A DNA stretch of 9,003 bases. Origin: Candidatus Sulfopaludibacter sp. SbA3. GTDB taxonomy: Bacteria > Acidobacteriota > Terriglobia > 2-12-FULL-54-10. The first letter of the stretch is position 1, and the number at the start of each line of letters is the position of its first letter. This document shows, in pieces, positions 1-6,339 of this stretch. The stretch covers positions 1 through 9,003 of the forward strand of contig CAMBEY010000107.1 of assembly GCA_945865705.1 (NCBI GenBank), read 5' to 3'. The position numbers were made by a program, and so were the translations under genes. The notes beneath the pieces are model-generated. The model was not told the origin of the DNA and searched no databases. It saw only the letters and a list, made by a program, of their open reading frames with translations.

Positions 1-211
1 GTTCCATCTTGTCCTGCGCGTATTCCGCGGTTCGGGTGGCCAGATGTCCCTGATTTTCCGTGGTAATCGTTGCCACCACTCCCAGGCCCATCAATCCGGT
101 GGCCACGATAAAGAGAATCGCCAGAGCGATTACCGTTTCGATCAAAGTCATGCCCGCCTGCGCGGATCGTAGTCCGGATCGTCGCACCGGACAGGTCTGC
201 TGTTTTTCCAT
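1..211 (-). CDS. PilV-type type IV prepilin (partial, C-terminal part off the left edge)
   Basis: Only the first 70 codons lie in the window. They encode a class III prepilin signal. A basic 20-residue leader with Arg10, Arg11 and Arg15 ends in AG, followed by MTLIETVIALAILFIVATGLM. Cleavage by prepilin peptidase is expected after Gly20, giving N-methylated Met+1 and the conserved Glu+5. The hydrophobic helix is followed by a region resembling PilV or GspI minor pilins (ENQGHLATRTAEYAQDKME). Such proteins sit at the tip of the pilus or pseudopilus and prime assembly from the inner membrane. The ATG at 211 is preferred over the in-frame ATG at 220 because GAGG lies 9 bases before 211 but directly abuts 220. 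It follows the FimT/GspH-type gene by 29 bases, as expected for one minor-pilin operon. Assignment to PilV rather than another pilin is inferred from the helix and the gene order. Confidence 0.85.
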   Translation of the reverse strand, partial: MEKQQTCPVRRSGLRSAQAGMTLIETVIALAILFIVATGLMGLGVVATITTENQGHLATRTAEYAQDKME

Positions 212-220
212 AATCGTCAT

Positions 221-256
221 CCTCAGCGTTTGATCCAGCCTCAGCGTTTGATCCAG
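221..256. repeat. Perfect 18-bp tandem duplication at a gene junction
   Basis: CCTCAGCGTTTGATCCAG occurs twice in direct tandem, at 221-238 and 239-256. Read on the minus strand, each copy carries the last codons of the FimT/GspH-like gene (Trp-Ile-Lys-Arg-stop) and a GAGG that can serve as a ribosome binding site. The first copy in transcription order supplies the stop codon used. The second supplies the GAGG of the downstream PilV-like gene. Confidence 0.9.
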
Positions 257-891
257 TAGGTCGCGTCGCTCGCGTCGCCGCGCCAAATTCGAGCGATGCC
301 GGTGACGGAAAGCGTCGCTCCCTCCACGGCGTTCCCGTCGGTAACGTAGATGGCCCTTTGGCCGTTGATCGTTCCACCGTCGTCCACGGGATACCCGCGC
401 GAATTAAAGACAATGCATGTCGTATTGGGAATATCGGCGCCAGCGCCGGGGAGATCAGCGGCACCCACCTTGCATATCGGCGGCATCTCTAGCGTTGTCT
501 GGGTCGCGCTTCCATCCTCCGGGTTTATGGGAGGGGCGGTCATGGTCCCGAATCCGTAATTCACGCCAACTGAAAGAGTCGTTGGCGAGCCAACTACGAT
601 GAGGTCCCATACATCAGTGTCTCTGTTCCAGATTTCCGTCTGAAACGACCTGGCGACGGTATTAAACCGGACCCGCGTCCGCGTGAATCGCGCCGCTGCC
701 CGCATCTTGGCCAGCAGGAGCTCACTCTTCATGTTGCGCGCGTCGCCCGCAATACGGTAGTTGCGCCGCGCGGTAATGTAGTTGGGGATCGCAAATCCAA
801 GGATGATGAGCCCGATGGCAACTACGATCATCAATTCAATGAGGCTGAAGCCGGATTGGCGGGGTTTTCTGGGCATAGGTCCTATGAGCAT
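241..891 (-). CDS. FimT/GspH-family prepilin (minor pilin or pseudopilin)
   Basis: A 216-residue type IV pilin-like protein. A short basic leader (MLIGPMPRKPRQSG) is followed by FSLIELMIVVAIGLIILGFAIPNYITARRN, a textbook class III signal with cleavage after Gly14, Phe+1 and Glu+5. The C-terminal domain contains the stretch IVFNSRGYP at about residues 156-164, which matches the FNSRG motif typical of FimT/FimU/GspH proteins. Two cysteines, in PPICKVG and NTTCIVF, could form a disulfide in the globular head. The frame stays open upstream to 1191, but ATG 891 is chosen because GAGAGG (minus strand, 903-898) lies 6 bases before it and gives a leader of normal length. ATG 876 is the alternative and has only a weak AGGA. 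FimT-like minor pilins act in pilus initiation and sometimes DNA uptake. The neighbouring PilV-like gene supports a fimT-pilV style operon. Family call firm, subtype less so. Confidence 0.88.
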   Translation of the reverse strand: MLIGPMPRKPRQSGFSLIELMIVVAIGLIILGFAIPNYITARRNYRIAGDARNMKSELLLAKMRAAARFTRTRVRFNTVARSFQTEIWNRDTDVWDLIVVGSPTTLSVGVNYGFGTMTAPPINPEDGSATQTTLEMPPICKVGAADLPGAGADIPNTTCIVFNSRGYPVDDGGTINGQRAIYVTDGNAVEGATLSVTGIARIWRGDASDATYWIKR

Positions 892-1406
892 GGGTATCCT
901 CTCCACGGGAGGTATCCCCATAAGTCTAGTCCTCGCTCCCGGCATACTCAAGCAGGAATGGGCTGTGTCGCAGGGACGTTCCAACAGGGTTACTTCGCTG
1001 TTAGGCCTGCTCGGCCTGTTAGGCCCGCCTCCGATAGTCAACCCCTGATTGCCTGCATTCATGCCGTTCATTACGCTCCTGCCGCCGCGGCGGCCCTCTC
1101 CAAGTGGACCTATGCACCCAAATTCAACTCCGAGTGTAGCAACGCGGAATTGGCCTGCACAATAGCCACAAAGTCCTATTTTGCGAGGCAAGTGGTACTA
1201 GGACCACCCCGGGTTCCGGGCCTGCCAGTGGCGGAGATCGGGCGTGCATCGAGTGGTTCTGGGAGGCGGAAATCTCCTCTAGTGACCGGCTCGGCCCGGG
1301 CCGGGGTATTGTACACTGGCGGTTGCGAATTATTTCGAGAGGCACCCCACTTTATATTCGTGATGCGCCATGCATCAGAGTGCTTGGGGGAAGACGGGGG
1401 AAGGTA
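892..1406. other. Divergent intergenic region (515 bp)
   Basis: This lies between the minus-strand prepilin operon and the plus-strand Oar-like gene. It should hold both promoters, but no convincing -35/-10 pair was seen for either. TATATT at 1353-1358 is a possible -10 for the plus-strand gene, with only a poor -35. The region contains an imperfect 18-base tandem repeat at 998-1033 (core CTGTTAGGCC at 998-1007 and 1016-1025) and a hairpin at 1361-1377. The pilin frame remains open through 892-1191, but nothing there resembles protein sequence. No c-di-GMP riboswitch core was recognised upstream of the pilin. Confidence 0.5.
1361..1377 (+). repeat. Perfect inverted repeat upstream of the Oar-like gene
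   Basis: TGATGC and GCATCA form a six-base-pair perfect stem around the loop GCCAT. It ends 29 bases before the chosen ATG at 1407, just before the purine-rich ribosome binding region (GGGGGAAG and GGGGGAAGG). It could be an operator half-site pair or a 5' UTR hairpin. A stem this short could also be chance. Confidence 0.35.
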
Positions 1407-4400
1407 ATGAATCATCAATTGGGGATTTCGGGAGCGGCAGTTGACGTCAAGGCAGTGCGCACGCGGGTCGGCGCCAGTCGGTGCGCGATCATCCTGACGG
1501 CGCTAGTGATGTTGGCCACCGCCACAAGCTGGGCCGCTGACATCCAAGGCGTGGTCAAGAACGCGCAGGGTGCCGCCGTGGCCGGAGCCAAGGTCAGCGT
1601 GGCGGATGCGCAGGGCTCGGCCAAGTGGGATGGGACCACCGCCCCGGACGGCACTTATCGAGCCACCGCGCTCGCGCCCGGCAACTACACCGTGATTGTT
1701 ACCGGCACGCAGGGTGGCACCCCGCTGCGGCGGCAGATCGTGGTCGCCGAGGGCGGCGAACCGGTGAAGGCGGACTTCCAGTTCGCGGCGGCCGCGGGGG
1801 CAGGGGCAGCTTCCGCCTCCATCGCGGCGGAGGAGCGCAATCCCAACATCTTTGTCTATAAGATTGACTTGAACGATCTGCGCAACCGCCTCACCGTGGG
1901 CCGCGGCGCCGACGCCACCTACACCCCGCAGTTCAGCTCCGACCAGAACTACTTCGGAGCGGAGTTTGGCGCGCCACTGTTTCCTTATGAAGTGCTGCGT
2001 CCGCGCAACCTGCTGCGCGACTGGCGCGCGTCGCTCTACGCGTTGCATCAGAACAGTAAGCTGAATGCCCGCAACTTCTTTAATGTCGGCCCGCTGCTGG
2101 CCTCGCGCGCCACCAGCTATTCGGCCACGGCCAATGGGCCGCTGTTCAGCGACAAGACTTCCCTGCTCCTGCAATACTCGAATACGCTGACGTCCGGCGC
2201 GGTTAACGGCAATGTGCAGTCGCCGCGCTCCGATCAGCGCACGCCCACCACCACCGACCCGGCCAAGCGCGACTACATCGCCAGACTGTTGAGCGCATAT
2301 CCGCTGGAGGAGCCGAACCTCGGCGCCACGCGGCTGAACTCCAACGCCGCGCGCGACGTGGACGCCAAGGACGCACTCGCCCGCTTCGATTACAAGCGCG
2401 ACGACGCCAACCATCTCGCTGTGCGCTACACGGCCAGCGACTACGTGGAAGATCCGTTCCAGATTGTTGCCGGGCAGAATCCGCAGACCGACGTGCGCAC
2501 GCAGGGCGGCTATCTAAGTTGGACGCGCGTTTTCTCGCCCGCCAGCACGGGCCGCTTCGCGTTCAACTATGACCGCACCGCCGCCTCGCTGCTGCCCACC
2601 ACGCGCTTCACTGATCTGTTCGCAGGCTCCGGCGTGGCCAACGTCCCCGACGTGGATTTCCAATCTGACGAATTCACCGACATCGGCCCGCTGCCGCAGT
2701 TCCCTCGCGTGCGCGCGCAAAACCGCTTCACCGGGTTCGGCGACATCACCCGCACCTCGGGCAGCCACACCTTCAAGGCCGGGTGGAGCACCACCCGCGT
2801 CCGCCTGAACGATCTGCAAAGCGACAACGGGCGCGGCGTGCTGCGCTTCTCCTCGGAACGGCTGGCGTGCAGCCCCTCGGAGGCGACGCTGGGCAGACAG
2901 GTAACGGAGATCGATAATTTTCTGGCCGCCTGCCCCAGCACCTACCTGTTCGCCGTCGGCAATTTCTACCGCGGCTTCCGCACATGGGAACATGCCGGTT
3001 ATTTCGAAGATGCCCTGCGCGTGCGGCCCAACCTGACCGTCACCGCCGGAGTGCGCTCAGAGCTGATGACCGCGCCCGTCGAAGTAAATGAGCTGACCGA
3101 CACGGGCTACCAAGCCGACACCAACAACTTCGCTCCGCGCATCGGATTCGCCTGGACTCCCGGCGCGCTGAAGACCGTTGTGCGTGGCGGTTATGGAATC
3201 TCGCACGCGCAGATCATGGGCGTCAGCTACGGCATGACGCGCTACAATTCCCCGCAGGTGCGCGCCTTCACCGTGAACGCTCCCGACCTGTTGAATCCGT
3301 TTGGCGGGAATGTTCAGCAGCGCGCCGAGACCGTCTACCGCCTCAGCCCGGACCTGATCCCAGCCTATTCGCACCACTACAGCTTCGGGCTGGAGCGCGC
3401 CGCGCCATTCGGACTCACGCTGCGCGCCGGCTACGCGGGCACGCGCACCTTCCACTTGCTCGTGCAGCAGGTTTACAACCGCGCGCAACCCAGCGCCACC
3501 ATCGCCAATACCACGGCTAACGTGCAGGCCCGCCGCGCCGATCAGCGCTTCTCTGACATCATCGTCATTGAGAGCAACTCCAACGCCTACTACGACGCGC
3601 TGATTCTGGGCGCCGACAAGCGGCTGTCGAACGGCCTCACCTTCCGCGCGCAATACTCTTTCAGCAAGAACATCGACACCGGCGGCGACTTCACCAACAC
3701 CGCCACCGGCGTCGAGCGCCCGCCCGAGACCGGCACGGCAACGTGCGAAATCTGCGACTACAACAGCGACAAGAAAGGCGTGAGCCTGTTCGACACCCCG
3801 CACGCCCTGGTGGTCAGCTACAGCTACAATCTGCCGTTCGCCGCCGGCACCAGCGGACTGGTGAAGACCCTGTTCGGCGGCTGGCAGATCAGCGGCGTTA
3901 CCAATCTGCAATCCGGCACGCCCTACCACATGCACACCGGCAGCGACGGCCCCGGACTCGGCAATGTGGATGGCTGGGGACAGGACCGCCCCAACATCAA
4001 AGACCCGTCGCTGCTGGGCAAGAGTTTTGACGATCCCGATACTTCGCAGCGCCTGCTGGGAGCCGTCAAATTTGGCGCCGACGGCAAGCCTCTGCTGGGG
4101 CCGGATGGCTCGCCCCTGCCCGCCTGCGAGCGCGTCCCGGCCGGATATTTAGACTGCCCCTACTTCGACACCAACCTGCCTCTGGGCGGACGCGGCAACA
4201 TCGGCATGAACGTCTTCCGCAAGGACGGCACGCACAACTGGAACCTGGCCATCGGCAAAACCTTCCCGCTACCCGGCGGCCGCGAGCGCACCTTGCAGTT
4301 CCGCAGCGAGTTCATCAACTTCTTCAACCACGCCCAGTTCGACAAAGCCAACGTGCAAATCTCCGGCAAAATCTTCGGCCAGATCACCAACACGGCGAAC

Positions 4401-4442
4401 AAAGGCAGGCAGGTGCAGTTCTCGCTGCGATTGAACTTTTAA
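1407..4442 (+). CDS. Oar-like TonB-dependent receptor-family outer-membrane protein with N-terminal carboxypeptidase-regulatory domain
   Basis: A 1011-residue exported beta-barrel protein. Residues 24-43 form a signal peptide ending SWA, with likely cleavage before ADIQG. Residues about 45-125 are a CarboxypepD-regulatory/transthyretin-like fold (IQGVVKNAQGAAVAGAKVSV, DGTYRATALAPGNYTVIV). An Ala/Gly-rich linker follows, then a long region typical of Oar/TonB-receptor barrels (NARNFFNVGP, APRIGFAWTP, YDALILGADKRLSNGLTFRAQYSFSKNID, GWQISGVTNLQSGTPY, EFINFFNHAQFD). The C-terminus, VQFSLRLNF, ends in the terminal Phe expected for BAM-dependent insertion. No canonical plug domain is evident between the regulatory domain and the barrel. 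Such proteins are abundant in Acidobacteriota and are presumed to move or bind large substrates at the outer membrane. The substrate cannot be read from the sequence. ATG 1407 is preferred to 1323 because GGAAGG precedes it and the signal peptide is then near the N-terminus. The n-region is still long, about 23 residues. Confidence 0.9.
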   Translation: MNHQLGISGAAVDVKAVRTRVGASRCAIILTALVMLATATSWAADIQGVVKNAQGAAVAGAKVSVADAQGSAKWDGTTAPDGTYRATALAPGNYTVIVTGTQGGTPLRRQIVVAEGGEPVKADFQFAAAAGAGAASASIAAEERNPNIFVYKIDLNDLRNRLTVGRGADATYTPQFSSDQNYFGAEFGAPLFPYEVLRPRNLLRDWRASLYALHQNSKLNARNFFNVGPLLASRATSYSATANGPLFSDKTSLLLQYSNTLTSGAVNGNVQSPRSDQRTPTTTDPAKRDYIARLLSAYPLEEPNLGATRLNSNAARDVDAKDALARFDYKRDDANHLAVRYTASDYVEDPFQIVAGQNPQTDVRTQGGYLSWTRVFSPASTGRFAFNYDRTAASLLPTTRFTDLFAGSGVANVPDVDFQSDEFTDIGPLPQFPRVRAQNRFTGFGDITRTSGSHTFKAGWSTTRVRLNDLQSDNGRGVLRFSSERLACSPSEATLGRQVTEIDNFLAACPSTYLFAVGNFYRGFRTWEHAGYFEDALRVRPNLTVTAGVRSELMTAPVEVNELTDTGYQADTNNFAPRIGFAWTPGALKTVVRGGYGISHAQIMGVSYGMTRYNSPQVRAFTVNAPDLLNPFGGNVQQRAETVYRLSPDLIPAYSHHYSFGLERAAPFGLTLRAGYAGTRTFHLLVQQVYNRAQPSATIANTTANVQARRADQRFSDIIVIESNSNAYYDALILGADKRLSNGLTFRAQYSFSKNIDTGGDFTNTATGVERPPETGTATCEICDYNSDKKGVSLFDTPHALVVSYSYNLPFAAGTSGLVKTLFGGWQISGVTNLQSGTPYHMHTGSDGPGLGNVDGWGQDRPNIKDPSLLGKSFDDPDTSQRLLGAVKFGADGKPLLGPDGSPLPACERVPAGYLDCPYFDTNLPLGGRGNIGMNVFRKDGTHNWNLAIGKTFPLPGGRERTLQFRSEFINFFNHAQFDKANVQISGKIFGQITNTANKGRQVQFSLRLNF

Positions 4443-4472
4443 AAGCAATTGTATGGGTGCAGCGGGGGCTTT

Positions 4473-4505
4473 GGTAGCCACGGTGAGCGCCTTTCTCGCC
4501 GTGGG
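4473..4505 (+). repeat. REP-like palindromic element, copy 1
   Basis: A 33-base element folding into a ten-base-pair hairpin. The arms are CCACGGTGAG (4478-4487) and CTCGCCGTGG (4495-4504) around the loop CGCCTTT, with one T.G wobble on the plus strand. The leading GGTA and trailing G are shared with copy 2. On the minus strand copy 2 is identical at 27 of 33 positions. Confidence 0.75.
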
Positions 4506-4525
4506 ATCTTGGTTGCACGGGAAAC

Positions 4526-4558
4526 CCCACGGCCAGAAATACACTGACCGTGGTTACC
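4526..4558 (-). repeat. REP-like palindromic element, copy 2 (inverted)
   Basis: The same element on the opposite strand, 20 bases from copy 1. Read on the minus strand, its arms are CCACGGTCAG (4553-4544) and CTGGCCGTGG (4536-4527) around the loop TGTATTT. The wobble T.G is again at stem position 7. Stem position 8 has changed from G-C in copy 1 to C-G here, a compensatory change that keeps the pairing. The last three loop bases, TTT, are conserved. Confidence 0.75.
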
Positions 4559-4616
4559 CATGCGGACTCGCCGAACAGCAAACAGTTTCCTCGCCGATGT
4601 TGCTTTCAGTTTTCGA

Positions 4617-4946
4617 TCAGGCCACGGCGAGGGACACCACGCCGTGCTCTCTGCGGGCGGGGCGGATGGTGATCTCCACGTTCTGGCCCAGAGCGGTGAG
4701 AAAGTCCATTAAGCGCTCGACGGAGAATGACCCCGACTGACCGCGCATCAGAACCGAAACATGCGGCTGCTTGATGCCCAGAATAATTCCCGCTTCCGCT
4801 TGCGTCAGGCCGCGCTTCTTGATCAGACGATAGATTTGCAAAGTAAGGCGTGCTTTCAGCAGCTCCCGCTCCGGGTTTTCAAAGCCGAGGTCCGCAAACA
4901 CGTTGCCTGAACTCTTGCTCACGCGAATCTTGGATTGCTGTTTCAT
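4617..4946 (-). CDS. XRE-family (HigA-like) antitoxin
   Basis: A 109-residue protein with a lambda-repressor-type helix-turn-helix at about residues 47-68 (LTQAEAGIILGIKQPHVSVLMRG). It is preceded by the stretch VFADLGFENPERELLKARL, which is characteristic of the XRE antitoxins paired with Gp49/HigB-type toxins. After the HTH, FSVERLMDFLTALGQNVEITIRP completes the family pattern. It is expected to bind and neutralise the toxin encoded immediately upstream and to repress their shared promoter. The start is set by ATG 4946, with GGAGGAGGG (4965-4957) 10 bases upstream inside the end of the toxin gene. Only one base separates the toxin stop from this start, so the two are almost certainly cotranscribed and translationally coupled. 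The Ala-rich tail (VVSLAVA) is short and unremarkable. Confidence 0.92.
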   Translation of the reverse strand: MKQQSKIRVSKSSGNVFADLGFENPERELLKARLTLQIYRLIKKRGLTQAEAGIILGIKQPHVSVLMRGQSGSFSVERLMDFLTALGQNVEITIRPARREHGVVSLAVA

Positions 4947-4947
4947 A

Positions 4948-5310
4948 TTAATACCGCCCTCCTCCGTAATCCCGCTCGGCCGCCGCCAGCCGCTGGCGAA
5001 TCAACCCGATTTCCCTTAAGGGTGTCGCGATCCCCTTCATCGACTTCTTCTGAAAAGCGTGCAGCACGTAGATCACCCCATGAAAACGAACCGTATAGAC
5101 CGCTCGAAAGGCGCCATCCGTTGCGGTGGCAACAATCTCCAGGATGGAACGACCGCCAAAGCCCTGCAAGGCTTTCACGCTTGGATACTCTTCGCCGCAT
5201 TGTGCGGCGAACAGCGCTTGGCCGATTTCGCGACGCACAGGAGCAGGAAACGCCTTCAACTCCTTGCGCGAAGGGCCTATCCAGCGAAGCGGCTTGGGGA
5301 CCGAGTCCAT
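4948..5310 (-). CDS. RelE/HigB-superfamily toxin (phage-derived Gp49-like)
   Basis: A 120-residue protein matching the Gp49-like/HigB toxin family along its whole length. Key segments are KPLRWIGPSRKELKAFP (6-22), VRREIGQALFAAQCGE (25-40), VKALQGFGGRSILEIV (45-60), AFRAVYTVRFHGVIYVLHAFQKKS (67-90), KGIATPLREIGLIRQRL (92-108). Family members are ribosome-dependent or ribosome-associated mRNA interferases that inhibit growth; that activity here is inferred from family. The toxin-first order with an XRE antitoxin one base downstream is the usual HigBA arrangement. The frame is open to 5451, but the family N-terminus starts just before KPLRW, so ATG 5310 is chosen. No Shine-Dalgarno sequence precedes it. 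The 30 bases upstream are almost only A and T, and a perfect TATAAT ends 6 bases before the ATG. Confidence 0.93.
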   Translation of the reverse strand: MDSVPKPLRWIGPSRKELKAFPAPVRREIGQALFAAQCGEEYPSVKALQGFGGRSILEIVATATDGAFRAVYTVRFHGVIYVLHAFQKKSMKGIATPLREIGLIRQRLAAAERDYGGGRY

Positions 5311-5346
5311 TATATAATTATATGTATATAAGTATTTAATTATTTT
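5311..5346 (-). promoter_or_regulatory. AT-rich promoter/operator of the HigBA-type module
   Basis: Almost every base here is A or T, in sharp contrast to the GC-rich surroundings. On the minus strand a perfect -10 box TATAAT lies at 5322-5317. Transcription starting about 7 bases later would begin at or next to the toxin ATG. No good -35 box is visible. ATATAATTATAT (5312-5323) is a perfect 12-base palindrome and 5316-5341 is a longer imperfect one. Either could be the operator for the XRE antitoxin. The promoter assignment is inference. Confidence 0.55.
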
Positions 5347-5360
5347 GTGCTTCCGCCGGC

Positions 5361-6161
5361 TCAATGTGTGAGCGAGAAGAGCAGGTAGTTCACGCCGAAG
5401 CGCAGCGCGGCGGTGCCCGGCGGCAGCGGGTATTGCGGCTGGTCGATCCACTCCCAGTAGTCGCCGAGGTCGTTGTTGACGTTGGCCACCATCACCAGAC
5501 GTCCGCGCGGGTCGTAGTAACCCATGAAGGTGGGGCGGCCGGCCTGCTCGTAGGGCGGGTCGAGGTTGATGTTGGTGATCTCGTAGAAGGTGTGGAACAC
5601 GGGGTGGCTGACGGTCAACGGCACGAACTCGCGGCCGGGATAGACCTTGGCCATCTCTTGCGTGAACCAGTCCATGCTGGGCGAGTCGAAATCGTCGAGG
5701 ATAGCGAAGCCGCCGCGATTAAAATACTCACGCATGTTGGCGATCTCGGGCGCGGTCAGCGACATCTCGCCAACTTCGCTGAAGTACGCGAAGGGATACT
5801 TAAACAGTTCCTCGCTGTCGAGATCGACGATGACGTGCGAGTCCAGGCGCGTATTGATGCTGGTAGCCTCGTTGGCCACCTGTAGGATGTGCTCTTCGGA
5901 ACTGGGGTAGTCGTGCGACCAGCCCGGCGTGCGGTGATCGTACTGCGGCCCGCGCCCCGGCCCGTTGCTGGTGAAGCGCACGCGCGCAAAAACAAACTCG
6001 GTGTCCTTGGGCGGCTGGCGCTTGGATTGAAGATCGGCCATCAGCCGGTCATAGCCGCGAACAAATGATTGTGAATGGAGATAGCTTCCGCCCGCCATCG
6101 CCAGCGCGATCAGCAGCGCCGCGCAGCCGGCCTTTTTCCGATTGGTAATTCTGGAGATCAA
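5361..6161 (-). CDS. DUF4159 domain-containing exported or membrane-anchored protein
   Basis: A 266-residue protein with an N-terminal basic stretch and hydrophobic segment (RITNRKKAGCAALLIALAMAGG, about residues 4-25), so it is a signal peptide or anchor with the domain outside the cytoplasm. Residues about 54-263 are a DUF4159 domain: EFVFARVRF (55-63), GWSHDYPSSE (80-89), DLDSEELFKYPFAYF (113-127), LTAPEIANMREYFNRGGFAILDDFD (135-159), HPVFH (186-190), DPRGRLVMVANVNNDLGDYWEW (217-238). The fold is related to glutamine-amidotransferase-like domains, but no function is established. TTG 6161 is chosen because AGGGAGG lies 8 bases before it. The same frame extends to a TTG at 6212 with no comparable site. 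Relatives often sit in clusters with MoxR ATPases and DUF58 proteins; none are present. Here the gene is flanked by two toxin-antitoxin pairs and is 50 bases upstream of the HigB-like start on the same strand. Confidence 0.88.
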   Translation of the reverse strand: MISRITNRKKAGCAALLIALAMAGGSYLHSQSFVRGYDRLMADLQSKRQPPKDTEFVFARVRFTSNGPGRGPQYDHRTPGWSHDYPSSEEHILQVANEATSINTRLDSHVIVDLDSEELFKYPFAYFSEVGEMSLTAPEIANMREYFNRGGFAILDDFDSPSMDWFTQEMAKVYPGREFVPLTVSHPVFHTFYEITNINLDPPYEQAGRPTFMGYYDPRGRLVMVANVNNDLGDYWEWIDQPQYPLPPGTAALRFGVNYLLFSLTH

Positions 6162-6169
6162 AAACCGGG

Positions 6170-6176
6170 CCTCCCT
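6170..6176 (-). promoter_or_regulatory. Strong ribosome binding site deciding a TTG start
   Basis: AGGGAGG on the minus strand with an 8-base spacer to TTG 6161. The nearest ATG upstream (6204) is in another frame and quickly meets a stop, so this site fixes the DUF4159 start. Confidence 0.75.
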
Positions 6177-6231
6177 AGACCGTTGGAGATGTGGACATCG
6201 CCATAGCCGCAATAGTGATGATACCCTCTTG

Positions 6232-6244
6232 CACGGTTGCCGTG
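6232..6244. repeat. Short inverted repeat in a divergent intergenic region
   Basis: CACGG and CCGTG form a perfect five-base-pair stem around TTG, between the divergent DUF4159 and parD-like genes. It may be an operator half-site or chance. Confidence 0.3.
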
Positions 6245-6279
6245 GTAGCAGTCCTGTGCGCAGACTACAATAACAATAA

Positions 6280-6308
6280 TTGACAAAGTTGGCTATTCAA
6301 GAAATACT
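6280..6308 (+). promoter_or_regulatory. Sigma70-like promoter of the ParDE module
   Basis: A perfect -35 box TTGACA (6280-6285) is separated by 17 bases from AATACT (6303-6308), a four-of-six match to the -10 consensus. Transcription would start near 6315, about 25 bases before the ParD-like start. AAGGGGG at 6324-6330 is the ribosome binding site, 9 bases before ATG 6340. ParD proteins normally repress their own promoter, so an operator is expected to overlap this site; none was identified with confidence. Confidence 0.6.
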
Positions 6309-6339
6309 GGCGATTAGCAACTGAAGGGGGTAAATAGTC

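Larger units (their letters stand above)
4443..4616. other. Convergent intergenic region (174 bp)
   Basis: This is the spacer between the 3' ends of the Oar-like gene (plus) and the XRE antitoxin gene (minus). Its main content is the inverted pair of palindromes annotated separately. Neither hairpin is followed by a clear T-run on either strand, so a standard intrinsic terminator is not proven, although both transcription units should end here. Confidence 0.6.

Noticed and set aside
892..1191. N-terminal extension of the FimT/GspH-like gene
   Set aside because: It would give a leader of about 114 residues before the prepilin cleavage site, far longer than normal, and the translated sequence has no recognisable features. 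ATG 891 has a good ribosome binding site.
892..1322. Possible c-di-GMP riboswitch or other structured RNA upstream of the pilin operon
   Set aside because: Such elements can precede pilin genes, but the conserved core sequences were not found on reading the minus strand. A covariance-model search would be decisive.
856..1407. 183-codon plus-strand open frame across the pilin start and intergenic region
   Set aside because: Its first part is antisense to the well-supported FimT/GspH-like signal sequence, it resembles no protein family, and its stop overlaps the Oar-like start region.
1503..2414. Long minus-strand open frame inside the Oar-like gene
   Set aside because: It is antisense to strongly supported barrel sequence; long antisense frames are expected in GC-rich genes. 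The one at 3057-3935 is rejected for the same reason.
5364..5885. 173-codon plus-strand open frame opposite the DUF4159 gene
   Set aside because: The minus-strand frame carries clear DUF4159 motifs, and this one is a low-complexity Val/Glu/Gly-rich antisense shadow.
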